In this document: positions 13,354 to 25,900 of the stretch, piece by piece
How the letters are laid out: every line of letters starts with the position of its first letter
Position numbering within the stretch: position 1 is the stretch's first letter
Assembly: GCA_013399115.1 (NCBI GenBank)
Contig: VXAA01003254.1
Coordinates: forward strand, 62,001 to 126,000
Direction: 5' to 3'
DNA: 64,000 nt
Origin: Anseranas semipalmata
Taxonomy: Eukaryota > Chordata > Aves > Anseriformes > Anseranatidae
The notes under the pieces: model-generated
Seen by the model: only the letters and a program-made list of their open reading frames with translations
Databases searched by the model: none
What the model was told of the DNA's origin: nothing
Position numbers and translations under genes: made by a program

Positions 13354-14699
13354 GCTATGGCGAAAATTATTTCGAGGGTTATTGAAGGGCAGTTAAAGAA
13401 CAAAACTATTATGAGGCATAGTCAACATGAGTTCATGAAGGGAAAGTCCTGGCTTCATAATTTGATCTCCTTCTATAATAAGGTCACCTGCTTGCTGGAT
13501 GAAGGGAAGGCAGCGGGCATAATCTTTCTGGATTTTAGTAAGGTCTTTGATACCGTCCCTCACAGCATCGTTCTGGACAAATTGTCCAACCGTGAGTTGG
13601 ACAGATTCATGCTATGCTGGGTGATGAACTGGCTGAATAGCAGAGCTCAAAGGGTTGTAGTGAATGAAGCTATATCTGGTTGACAGCTGGTCACTGATGG
13701 TGTTCCCCAGGGCTCAGTTCTGGGGCCAGTTCTGTTCAACATTTTTATTAATGATCTGGATGCAGGAGTGGAATGCATCCTTAGCAAGTTTGCTGATGGT
13801 ACTAAACTGGGCGGTGCTGTTGACTCTCTGGAGGGATGAGAGGTCTTGCAGAGGGATCTAGATACCTTGGAGAACTGGACAATCATCAACAGCATGAAGT
13901 TCAGAAAAGGTAAATGCCAGATGCTGCAGGTGGGATGGAGTAACGCTGGACACAGGTACAAACCGGGAGACGAGAGGCTATAAAGCAGCTCTGCAGAAAG
14001 GAATCTGAGGGTGCTGGTTGACAGTAGGCTCAACATGAGTCAGCAGTGTGCCCTGGCAGCCAAGAGGGCAAATTGCATTTTAGGATGCATGAAACACAGC
14101 ATAGCCAGTCAGTCAAAAGAGGTGGTTCTCCCGCTATATTTAACATTGGTGCAGCCTTACCTTGAATACTGTGTGCAGTTCTGGGCTCCACAATATAAAA
14201 AGGATGTTAAGGTACTTGAAAGTATCCAGAGGAGGGCAACAAAGTCGTTAAAAGGCTGAAAAGCATGTCCTATGAAGAGAGGCTGAGGACACTTGGGTTG
14301 TCTATTCTGGAGAAAAGAAGGCTGAGAGGTGACCTCGTTGCTCTCTACAGTTTCCTGAAGTGGGGAAGTGGAGAGGGAGGTGCTAGTCTCTTCTCCCTGG
14401 TAACCAATGATAGGACACATGGGAACAGCACAAAGCTGCACCATGGGAGGTTGAGACTGGATATTAGGAAAAATATCTTTACCGTGATGGTGGTCAAACA
14501 CTGAAAGAGGCTTCCTAGTGAGGTGGTTGATGTCCCATGCCTGTCAGTGTTCAAGAGGCATTTGGATAATGCCCTCAATAATATGCTTTAATTTTTGATT
14601 AGCCCTGAAGTGGTCAGGCAGTTGGACTTGATGATCTTTGAAGGTCCCTTCTAACTGAACTATTATATTCCATTCCATTCCATTCCATTCCATTCCATT
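13354..14699 (+). repeat. CR1 LINE, longest copy: reverse transcriptase to 3' end
   Basis: A 5'-truncated CR1 copy of about 1.35 kb. It begins within the reverse transcriptase at the 'SQHEFMKGKS' block (about 13417). It then shows 'FLDFSKVFDTVPHS' (about 13525), '[19 protein letters not shown]' (from about 13699), the catalytic box at 13789-13800, 'LVDSRLNMSQQCA', 'YCVQFWAP' and 'YEERLRTLGLSILEKRRLRG'. The catalytic FADD box reads FADG, so the second aspartate is lost. In-frame stops occur at 13681, about 13838, 13981 and 14257, with a one-base frameshift before 14265 and another stop near 14502. The 3' end has 'gatgatctttgaaggtccc', then an ATTCC pentamer tail at 14667-14699 in place of the usual octamer. 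It is a dead retroposon copy, not a gene. Confidence 0.96.
14667..14699. repeat. (ATTCC)n tail microsatellite of the CR1 copy
   Basis: About 6.6 perfect copies of ATTCC directly follow the CR1 3' box. CR1 elements normally end in a few copies of an ATTCTATG/ATTCTGTG-like octamer. A pure pentamer here suggests either a subfamily variant or secondary expansion of the tail. Confidence 0.9.
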
Positions 14700-15780
14700 A
14701 ACATACATCTTCATTTGTGTCCTGATACTGATTCAGCACAGCATCTATCTTCCTCTTTGTTTGCAGTTACCCTTGAAGAAACTTAATGCTTAAGTCTCTT
14801 AGTAAATTGGCCCAGACTGCCCCAAACCAAGCAAGAGGTAGCTCTGCAAGGTGAGGGAGGAGAAGGAGTCAGATGGTGCCACTGATTCACCAACACGCCA
14901 GAGGATGCTACAAGCAAAATCTAACATAGCATAAGTTGATCACTTCCAACATTTGCCATTGTTTTCTTCAAGCACTTTGATATATTTTCCACCTATTTAT
15001 ATGTTGTTCTTTATAAACAGATACGAGAGCATCTAGTCAAGAACTTACATCTCCATAAGTCTAGTAACAGCTGACATTTAGTTCTCTTGCTTGTTGACTG
15101 AAGTGCTCAGTCTTTAAATTTTGCATGCCATCTGATTTATTTTCCTGAAGATGAGTACAGAGTAAGTGCGCTAAATGTTTCAAAGACTACTTCTGTTATT
15201 ATGTGATTCAGAAGATGATTTAAAAAAAAAAAAAATCCATATGACTATGTTATAAAGCTTTCTTATTTAATCTTGACCAGTATTTCTCACCTCTTCTCCT
15301 GCATTACCCCTCACCTATATCTTCACCAGCATTTAATTGCATTAGAGTATGTGCTTACTGTAAATATGGATTATCTCTGAAACACAGTTGAAGTTACTCA
15401 TCAAAAAACACAGGAAATACCATACTAGATTAGATCCATATTCCCCAACTCCTCCTGTTGATAGTTGCAAGAATTCCTAGACAGGAAGAGGTGAGCTAAT
15501 CTACCCTTCTTTCTTACCCTTTTCCTGAATGTGTGGTTTAGTCTCATCCTAATCTCTAATACTTAGTAACTGACAGATCTATATCACAAAAGGGACAGAG
15601 ATAATGGTTATCCTTGAAAAAATCATTGTTCTGCTTATATGTTGCAAAACCAAACACAAAGCCCAGAGCTATGAGGCTAAACTCTAACACTGATGCTAAA
15701 TTTGATTCTGCTTATATAAACTGTTAGTTTGTTTAAACATGGTTAATTATCAGGTATTCTGAAATGTCATTACATTTTAT

Positions 15781-15816
15781 CACATAAAACTAGAGCACAG
15801 AATCATGTTTTATGTG
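15781..15816. other. Perfect 10-bp inverted repeat (stem-loop)
   Basis: CACATAAAAC at 15781-15790 is repeated in inverted orientation as GTTTTATGTG at 15807-15816, with a 16-base loop. The pairing stops at both outer ends. It could form a short hairpin in RNA or DNA. No function can be read from the sequence. Confidence 0.75.
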
Positions 15817-17625
15817 CGTCTTTAAAATTAATGAATTATGAATAAACTCCCTAATTGCTCTGAAGTACAGATGGAAGCAATCTTCATGAAATTATAAATA
15901 ATCACTATGCTGCTCATTGCAACAAGTGGAATTTAAGCTTGCCAAGCAGTCTTAGAAGTTTAATTAAATGTACTAAAAAAGCAATTTGATACTTTAAAAG
16001 CCAAACTGTTGTATGGCACTGAAGCAAATCAAAGCCCCAGCTAGGTTTTCAAACCAATCTTTGCTGCTGATCTCAGAAATGCCAACATTCCCCGTTTAGA
16101 TATATTATGCTTTGCAAGTTCAGTGCTTTGTAAGACTTGACTTTTGGAAGTATTATTTAGGTGAAGACATACAGGCTTCTAAGTAACTTTGTAGATAAGT
16201 AAGAATGATTCCCAGGCATTACAGATCCACATGCTTAACCAGACTAGTAATTTTATATAATATTGAGAGAACAGACCCTCTGTATAGTAAGAAAGAGTAA
16301 GGTGTGCCAGATGTCATCAAGCAAGTTTAGCATTTATGGAGCTATAGAGGAATATAAAGGAGCTTATGTTTAAGATCATCCCTTGGCCCTTCATGACCTT
16401 CTAGATCTGTGAATCTAAGCTCAGGGTAACTAGAGCAAGAAGAATAAAATTTCCGCAAAATCTTGTCTCTGTCCATCTTCAGTGAACTATCAGCCCTGTA
16501 CAGACATGTAAGCTGGTACTTTAGTTCCTGCTAGACAATTCCTTCCTTAACGTGTTGTTCAAGTACCACAGCTGAGCAATGTAAGGTGAATGCAGTGCTT
16601 GGCTTGGTAAGTAACGCTCGGATCCCAAAAGGGATTTGTCTCATATCCATTCTAAAGTACTTGAGTTAGGATTTAAATGAAGCTGAGGTACAAAAGTTGA
16701 AAACGGCAATGCAAATACATTTCATGTAGATGCCACCAAATCCCACGCTTCCATAGTGAATCTGTACTTGGCTTCTGGCCTCTGTTTCTGCTTCAGGTTC
16801 AGCTGGAAACTGCACTAATCTGAGAAACTCAGAGATCATTTCAGCTTTCTAAACATATATGTCCAAAGCCTTTTTGAAAGACTTTGGTATCCTGCATGGT
16901 TGTTTTCTTTCATTCAGAAAGGGCACAGATTTTTTGGCAGGTACATGTGTATGCCTAGAACCTTTAAGGCATCTCAGATCAGAACAACTTGAATTGACTA
17001 GGCAACTGAACTGATGCTTTTGTGTTTACTTTCTGCCTAACCCTAACTGAGATTGAGGCAGAAAAGGTACTTCCTCATCTGAGGCTTCAACCAACTGGAT
17101 ATGACATAAGAGTGCATCTAATGCATAGAAAGATGATGACTCATAAAATACAGCTGAGACAAGCCCTAATGTACAGACATAGGATGAGTAAGTAATCGCA
17201 GAGGCTGCTTTTAATATAATAAAGTAGCACTTAGACCACTTCTACAGGAAGTGAGGAAACTGTTTTCCCTTCCTTCCTCAGACAGAAGGGATCAGACCCA
17301 TATTTGCTCATTCCCAGGAGAGTGGATGACAACCAGAATTTATGTCAGGAAGGGTAATGGAGGAGGGCACAGACACCTTCTACCTTTCTATTGGGGAAAT
17401 TGATACAAGATTTGCTGTCTCTGATAGTTCCCAAAGAAATAAGATGTAACTGTGTAATTTAATGACATTTAGCTTTTTTTAAAAAAAGGGAGTCACAGGC
17501 TTCGTTTCCTCTACAGACCTATTTTGTGTTTTCCAGTAAATGGTAATTGGAGAAAATTAGACTAGAAGTCAAAATTCTTTGTTGCCAATTGAGTGTCCCT
17601 ATTCACAATGTCAGAGATTGTTTTT

Positions 17626-17661
17626 TGTTGTTGTTGTTGTTGCTTTGTTTTGTTTGTTTTT
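17626..17661. repeat. (GTT)n and (TTTG)n microsatellite
   Basis: About five GTT units are followed by TTTG-type units. It is a simple repeat preceded by six T and has no visible parent element. Confidence 0.85.
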
Positions 17662-19399
17662 CCTTAGTTTGTAATCCTGCTCTCTGATCTGTAAAATTGC
17701 GATATCTTTGAAAGGCTAAACACAGCTTTGGTAGGAAAGGCTTGTTTGTTCACAATAACAAGCACCCATTTTTGGAACAGAGGGAACTTCTCATAATATA
17801 CAATGATACAGTTTAGCCACATACTGAAAATGTTATCAGGCACCATCCCCAGAGTGAACACTAATTGTGGCTGGTAGGCACAATACAGTGTTACTGCTAT
17901 CTGACAATTTATATTACATGTATGTACAGTTGTGTACATGACAGTATTTAGCTTTGCTTGGCCCTCTAGGACACTGGGCATGGCTGTAATAGACTTAATC
18001 AGAGTCCACATGCCCAATTACTTCTTGCAGGGCTAAATGGGGGAAAACATGGACTTACTGTGCTAAGACTTTGTGAGGACTACCTCCTAAACAAGTTATT
18101 AACCAGAATGTGTAAAAAAGTTTCACTCTAATTGCAGCTGTAATGTTTCTAATCCATACAACTAAAATATCCCAAATGAATAATAATTTTTCCACTGGAA
18201 AAATTTTGGTGCGTGGACAGCTGAGCAGTTAAAAAATGCAGATCATTATTTTTCATAAAAACTACAAGATTGAAATCTGTTTCTGCAACTGCATCTTCAA
18301 AACTGCAGCACATCTTTTTAGAGGAATGTGTAGAAAAAGTTAAATTCATAATTACAAAAATTAACAATGTAGTTTAAAAATTGCATGACGGACTTTCAGA
18401 GTCTTATAGTACCTCCCATGTTAACTCAAAGATAGTGACCTGCAATATCACAGACAATATCTGAAACACAGCTTAGATTTCTGTGTTATATACATTAGCT
18501 CTGTAGCTGGATGTAGCATATCAAAAGATTACTTGGATGCACTACAAAAAATAAGTGGGAAAGCAAGGAAGTCGGAATTGCTCTGAAAGATCTGCCTTGT
18601 AGGGTATTTGGCAATTTCTTTTCTCTGTAGAAGTGGCTACATAATGAAAGTACAAAGTTTCTTTGATCTAAAATATCTCTGTGGGATTTAATAATTTATA
18701 TCAGAATTTAAGAGCACAGTGGAAATCCTTTTATATACTAGAGTCATTTTGCTTTTCTTTGTTAGATCAGCTCTACTTGAAACAGAGACTTGCTATTAAT
18801 GGAACTGAACTATATTTCAATGTCTCAGGCACTTTGGTGGCTTTCGTTCTACTATATTTCACTCTGGTCCCAGTTCAGCAAAGATCTTAAACACATTCTG
18901 AAATCCTGTCACTTCAATGGCACAGAAGCCCTTGTTTAAATATTTTGTAAATTTGGGCTAGATTATGCACTCTTCTTAATGATGCTCTTGATAAAGAAGA
19001 ATATATTGAGACAGATCCTGTTCTTTCACTTTCAGTCATACCTTATTCCACTGGTCTGAATGTGAAACTTGTCATTCTCATTTGTCTAAGACTATAGTAA
19101 TAGGATTCAGACATATCTGACCTGACTTATGGAATAGATGCCATAAGTTGCCATAGATGTACATAGAGTCTTTAGTGTTGGTACATGTAAATATGTATGT
19201 TTACAGCTTAATCCATTCCTTCCAATATAGATGTCTGAAACAATCTAAACAGATTATACTCCAGAAGAGTCTGTTGATTCTATCTGTCTGTGAAAGTTGC
19301 TTCCTAATAGACATTTAATAGACATAGACATTAATTTATTCCTTTTTCACTGTAGGTGAATGTCTGAGGTCGATGGAAGGGGTGTCTCGCATCCTGTAG

Positions 19400-19980
19400 G
19401 ACATTAAGAGTAGAGGGAAAAAGACCTATCAGACCAAGATCCTCCACATCTACCATACTGTCTCTGAGAATGGGCAGCAGTGTGCACAGAGGCAAAGAGA
19501 AAAGAAACAAAGGTATGTACAAAAATGCCTTGGTCTAGCAAATTTTCCTATAATCAGTGGTTTCAGAGCTTCCTGAACCAAAATTTCTTTCTGGCTTATC
19601 ATGTTTAATAACACCAGTTGATTTACCCTCCATTAATATGTTCCTTTTTACATCCCTGTACATTTTTGACCTCCATGAAATCCTGTGGCCATGAGCTCTA
19701 CAATGTAATTATATGTTGTGTGGAAAAAATACTCCCCTTTGGTCTATAACTTACTCCTTAATGCTTTCATTATATGTCTGCTAGTTCTTGTGCTGTGGGA
19801 TGGAGTGAGTATTCATTCTCTGTTCACGTTTCTCTGTTCACATTCTGCATATAGTTTATGACTTAAAGCTCTCTGTCATTTCCCCCTATCAGTCATCTCT
19901 TTCCCAAGCTTAAGAATACTAGTGCATTTGCTCTTTCCTCATATGGAAACCATTCAGATCTGGGCATTACTGATGTGAAC
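19400..19980 (-). repeat. Old CR1 LINE fossil, 3' UTR and C-terminal RT
   Basis: Read on the minus strand this is the end of the CR1 reverse transcriptase and its 3' UTR, strongly decayed. On the plus strand the diagnostic reversed blocks run in order. 'cagaccaagatcc' with 'catactgtctctgagaatgggcagcag' lies at 19430-19480 (reversed 3' end). 'cttcctgaacc' lies near 19568 and 'ccctccattaatatg' near 19625. 'ttttgacctccatgaaatcctgtggc' lies near 19665, 'ctagttcttgtgctgtggga' at 19782-19801 and 'tcctcatatggaaaccattc' at about 19936. The left end should correspond to a TTCTTATG-type tail, but it is too eroded to place exactly. This older CR1 group is shared by birds, crocodilians and turtles, as established knowledge of the family. 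Confidence 0.85.
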
Positions 19981-22900
19981 AGGATTTGCAAAATCAGAAT
20001 TTAAGTGGGTTTGGTGTAAAGAAAATGAAGAATGGCAGAGGAATTAGGTTTCATTAGAACAAATCCTCACACTAGCAGTGTGATATGCAACAAAATCCAC
20101 ACAAATATTGAATGATTATTATTCATTATGGAGTCTATCATATCAAATTTATTTTGCTATTGTAGATGCATTTGACATGAAATTAATTGAAACTGTCTAT
20201 TGTTTTGGCTATTAGATAAATAAATTCCTTCAGAAGAAAAAAATATTAACACACTAGGTTACTCCTTTTATCTCCATTTTTATATATGAGACCCTTCAAG
20301 TTGGAATGAAAGGTATGCTGACTGGAAGGGCATGCTGACTCTTCATCTTGGTATTAGCAGTTACAAATCAGCCATATGATGGTCATTTGCTCTTCTTCAT
20401 CATTGTGAGGAGATTGTATTGTGACATGAATTAGTGGACTCAGTTCAATTCCTAATTGAAAGAGTCATTGTTATTAATGCACAGTAACAGGAGAGAACAA
20501 AGAATTGACTAAAGATGAAGGTACTTCATGTCCCTTAAGGTCTTTTTATTACTCTAATGTGAGCAAAACCAGTGGTGTAGATAAGCTTGCGTACTGGGTT
20601 TTCTCCTGTTATTTATTACCAGTATTAGTGCAGCTCCTAGATGCTCCCATCAAAAATGGAGTCCCACTGCAGAATAACATGTTGGTTTCCAACACATTTT
20701 TTGCACACATCAGTCAGTAAGAAATGCATTCTTCCAAAGCAAAACAAAACAATGTGTTTTTATGTGATTCACTCAGATTTGCTGCAAGAAATTCAAAATA
20801 ATTGAGCAAGACTGCAGTAACACTCCAGTACTTTGTTATGATTTTTAGCTGTATTCAGCAGAATAAAGTGACCCTGTTTCACTGACTCCCAGACTGTAAC
20901 TTGCAAAAATGAAATTACCGATTGAAAGATTTCTGTAGAGGACATAACCCTGAAGGCTGACCTTTTAAATCAGTAAAGCTCATGCAAAGATATAATGATC
21001 TAAAAATGAATGCCCTTTTCTTCATGGCATGTGACAAGTTCAAGTTACCAAAGTGTTACTTGCAAAGGTTATGTTGGAGAATAACATATTCACAAATTTT
21101 CCTCTGCATTCATCATTTGAATTTGTGTGCTGTTTAAAGCCCTATTCTTGTTAGCTTTATAAACAGAGAAAGAACATTATTGCCTTTCTTAAAGAGTTTA
21201 TGATTCAAGAATAGACAGGATGGAAACAGGCAGGTGGTGGGGTTCAGGTGAACCGATGGCAGATTGCTTGGCGCACCAGGAAGAAAATCCGTCAAGGAAC
21301 ACATCAGCCATTGCAGCAGAGCAGTGTCCTGTTGAGCTGCCCTGCCTCACATTGGAGCAATCTTCACTCATGCCTCTGCAGTCAGCATGAAAGCAATTAC
21401 CAGCTCCACAGCCATATAAAGGACAGACGAGTAATCTATGACAGATTTGATGACAGCAGGGGAAATGCTCCTGAGAATTGTAATTGTAAGGGCCAACTGC
21501 AGACCCAGATAGCTCTTGGCTATTGGGCAGGAACAGCCCAAGAGTCAATGGCTATTAAAACTTCAAAGATAAGAACGTGCTCAGATTTAAGAGCCTTTTT
21601 TCTGTGGGCAAGGCTGTGAACTCTTTACTGCTGTTGATGACATCCATCAGCCCTTTGACAATAATGTGACTAGTTCCTGGATAGAAGGGCAGCAATCTGA
21701 CTCTGACATAGATGAATTTATGTTTGTGTACCGCCACTTTTTGTCAAGCATGCGCAGAAAAAAAGACATGAAACTTGATTGTGCTGAGTTGCCTAGAATA
21801 TCTCTGCAGACAAATTGAGGTTTTAAGGAAGGATGTATAATAACTGAATATAGTTCTGAGGATTTACCTCTCTAGGATTATTTCCTCATTGTCACCTTAT
21901 TTCAGTTGATATATGTGTTTTTATATATCCTGGCTCTAATGTCATTGTCACATGGTCTGGTTCCCATGTATCACTGTATTACAGATGAGCATAATGGACA
22001 AGGAGAAAGTATCTATTTCCTTTTACACAGAAGGGAAAATAAGCTGATATGTTTTATATAGGCATATTGCATACTAAATCTGTCAAGCTTTTTCAGACCA
22101 GTCTTTCTTATACTGTCTTAAGCTGGGTGGAATGCACAAGGCAATACTATTTAAACGCAGGAGCACAGTTCACAAATTCATGGGCAGTGAATGTTCCTTT
22201 TTCTCCTTAACTTTATATAGTGTTAATTAATCACCTTCTAAATGCCTACTTAAGTTACTAAGATCATAAACCAGGCAAAAAAATGGTTTTGCTTTGCATA
22301 AAATGATGTGCCAAGTTTTTGTTTATTTTTAAATACAAAAACATGAACTACATGTACATAAACTCTGCATAAACTTGCCTAGGTGACTGCAATGATGATC
22401 CCCATGGGACATTGATTCTGTTGCTCACCCATCAACATTTAGATGGCCTGGGAATTTATGTATCACTGTCAGCTGTGTCAGTGGGCCATAAAGAGTTTTT
22501 CAGTTCACGTGGGAGGAGAGACTGGGGACTTGGTTTAGGGGCTCATATTAATATGTGCTTAGATGAGTCAGGGATTCCACTGACTCAGGGTGGGATTTGG
22601 CTTCCTAAAGATAGACCTGTAGTGACATTTGAGACAATCTGGGGTATCCAAGACACCTGCATGAGGTGGAAGTTATGTTATTGGGTTTATAACGGAACTG
22701 TGTCCTTCCACAGCAACAGCTGAAGACTATGTGCATTATTATATAGTGCCTAAAATAATACCAGGTACTTGTGTTTCAGCAACTCTTCTTCAGCAACCTA
22801 GCTTACATATATGTTACACACCTACACCCAAATGTAGGTATCTCAGTCTGGAGCTGACTCTTACTATATATGAGTACTTGGTTAAGCTGACTTACATGAC

Positions 22901-25900
22901 AAAGCTGTGACTCTGGCAGAAACATCTTACTCCACAGGGTGAGAAGCAGCCACACCATGAGAAGACCTCCACACCATGTTTTGAAATGGCAGAGCAAGCT
23001 CCACCCTCAGGTTTGTGGAAGTGACACAATTGAAAACCAGCTGTTGCCTGTGCCCAGGATATTGCTGAAGGACACAATTTCATTGCTGTAGAGGAGCAGA
23101 GGGATTACGATTGTGCCCAAGTGTTACATACAGCTTCTCTTTTATCTTTCTGCTACTTCATCAACTGCAAAACAGCTGCATATAATACAGATTAATGCAA
23201 TTGTTCTGCAGGTGAACCAGTATAACTGCTCTCCATGTGGATTAGTGATATTTTCAGGCTGGCTGGCATTCAGTGAGGATTAGTACACAAGGATTGGCAT
23301 TTTTTTTGTTATAGCAGGATGTGTATCACAGGCCGTACTATTCTCTAGGTAAAACATTTCACACAGTTCAACCTGGGAGTTAAAGACATCCTTTTGATAA
23401 CAGAATAAAAATTAATCTCCATGTTTCATAAGGTCTTCTGGTATACCACCTGCAACAGGGAGAGGACAAACTTTCAGAAGTTTGAGTTCTGTTGAGAAGT
23501 ACAACAATGGTCATAAAAAGATTTGTTCAGTAGAAACCATGATATTTTCAGTTCTCAGAGATTAGATGACAACAGTTACAGTCAATAATAACTTGGGCTT
23601 AATTTAGATATATGACTAATCTGGTAGCTACACTAGCCTATTTCTCTGCAACACCACTAGGGACAGCTATGATAACTCAGCAGCCAGACAGTCCCCACCA
23701 TCCATGAGAAAGCCTACAATAAATAAGTAATGCTAAACTGAAAAGTTAACATTTTCAACTTGACTGCTGAAACAGTCCTTCCAATTCCAATTCAAATCCA
23801 TACCACTCAAAAGAAATTAGATAACTTTGTCGCCCATTGGTCAGACAAGGGCAACTAACAAAGTTTGTTTGTTACAAACAAGTAATTCCTGTCATTGCAC
23901 GATTTATGGATTAAATCATTAATGCTCTGCAATTAGGTAATGAGGTGTGATCTAATGTCAGCAAGTGGATTTCTTTTCCAAATTTCAAAATGGATATATC
24001 AACAGAAGTTTGCAATCTTTTGCCTTTGACAGCTATTTCCAATAACTGCGCTTTTGACTCGTGCTAGAGAATGAAATAAAGGCCTCTGGATCTGAAAAGC
24101 CTAAGTTTCTGTGGTTTGAACTAAAACTTCATCACCGAGAACTACTACAGCTCATCTCAATTGTAGAATGGCCTGGAAGAGACTCTAAGACATATCAGTC
24201 AATGGTTTACTTGAATGTGGGGTTTGTGCATTTTGCGTGTATGGAATATAAAAATGTAATTCAATTGTATTCACATTTTAATATGCTGTACAATAACGGC
24301 TGTATTACTCTATAACTTTACACAAGCATGGTGTCATGAGATGAAGCAGAAAATCTCTCAGGCCTCTTTCTTCAGTTATGCTTATATTTTTGCTCAGTCC
24401 CCAAGGTTTATGGCTTATCAGATGCAGACAAAGTGAAAAGAAGCAGTACAAATGAAAACTGTTATAGATCCATACATAGCATGATGCAGTATGGAATGAG
24501 ACCAAAATGTATTCTTTAATAATGAATGGTAAAGTCAACATTTGTAATAGTAACAGGAGATACTGAGTTTTCTTTTCATTTGAAGGTCAAGAGTTAATGT
24601 CATATCTCAGCTAGGGAGCTTAGACATACAGTGCCCCATTTATTACTACTAGAATGTCAGTCAGACGCCAGCAGTCAGTGTTAGTATCTGGCACAGTTTC
24701 ATGAGGAATTAATTATTTGAAAATAAGTGGTCAGTTTTGTATTAAAGTTTGATAGTGTTATTTTCTGAGGTGAACTACAACATCTTTGATGGTAAATGTG
24801 TTCTAGCTGACCTGCAACCTTAGATGTGAATGACAACTTTTTTTTTTTTTAATTTTTTTCTTATTTTTGCATCAATTGCCCATTTTAATTATGAAAAGGA
24901 ACAGAGTTGGAGAATGCTGTCCCTTCCAGCACTTGCTGTAAGGTTGGAGCAAACAAGGCAAAGCCCTTGTCTCCAACCTGAATCCTCTGTATTCCAGATC
25001 AATCAGCTAATAAGCCAAATCCATTTGTTCATTTGTATGCTGGTGTGCATGAGTTCATAAAAGATTGATATTTGACCATGGGTTTTGCCAAATACAGACT
25101 CGTAGTGTCAACACCAGTTGACACCAATAAGCAGAGCAGTGTGCAGAGAGCCACATGCACACACAGAGCCACATCCTGCACCAATCATGCAGGTAAAAAT
25201 TAAAAAACAAGTTCCCATGACTGTCACTGCCCTTTTTGTTTTCAGCACCATCTGCACAGCATCAGTGTTTTCACACAGCAGTAATGTGAAATGGAGTTGT
25301 TGTTTTTTTTTTCCATGTTACTTCTGAGTTTCTCAGTTAATATTAACCCTTAGTTGACTGAGGCATCACTTACATGCTCGATGGTGAACATTGTCTAGCA
25401 TCTTGAGTTTTTTAATATTCCCTGTGTCATTCTGCAATGCGGAAGTCACAAATTAACCAAAATCGCTATGTTACTCAAATGGTTGTGCCTATCTGCCTTT
25501 GAAATAATAGGAAATCTTGAACAGAGGCACTTCCAGATGGTTTTCTAATAAAATGATGCAAGGAAAAAATGAGAGCAGGTCAAATCTCCACTTATGTCTT
25601 ATAAACCACCACTACTATATGTTCAGGGCATTCAGATGGTCCACTGGATGCTAAGACAGAAAAAAAAGTCATACACAAGTTTAGAAGTTAAACACATGCT
25701 GTCTCAAGCCTTCAGACACTAATTTAAAGAAGCAAAAGTGTTTGAAATCCTACTATAACTTAATTTAATAATAATTTAATATTTTTCAGAACTCTCCACT
25801 GACTGAACAAGGTACTGGTGTTTGACAGTAAAATCACTGAAACATCCTGGTACACATCTAAGTCTGTGGTAGCCTTTCAGAGATGTTGTGAATAAAATCC

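Larger units (their letters stand above)
14700..19399. other. Unique DNA, no gene seen; one hairpin
   Basis: No recognisable gene or transposon. Features noted are a perfect 10-bp inverted repeat at 15781-15816, a homeodomain-motif-rich low-repeat block at about 15850-16010, a (GTT)n then (TTTG)n tract at 17626-17661, and a 117-codon minus-strand frame at 17664-18017 without recognisable domains. Short A/T homopolymers are scattered. Confidence 0.5.

Noticed and set aside
17664..18017. 117-codon minus-strand frame next to a possible MIR-like 'ctgtaaaat' word
   Set aside because: The translation has no recognisable family features, and the SINE-like word is isolated without the other MIR blocks in order.
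19356..19512. Exon-like segment bounded by a pyrimidine tract plus AG and by a GTATGT donor
   Set aside because: Most of the segment aligns with the reversed 3' UTR of an old CR1, so the donor-like site falls inside a retroposon. With no reading frame or other exon it is not called. It is kept as a finding for RNA-seq checking.
21970..22040. Possible reversed MIR ('ttacagatgag')
   Set aside because: Only one MIR-like word is present. The next expected blocks are missing.
22412..22723. 103-codon plus-strand frame, possible old repeat
   Set aside because: No protein family recognised. The sequence has the feel of an old interspersed repeat but I could not match any block order to a known family.
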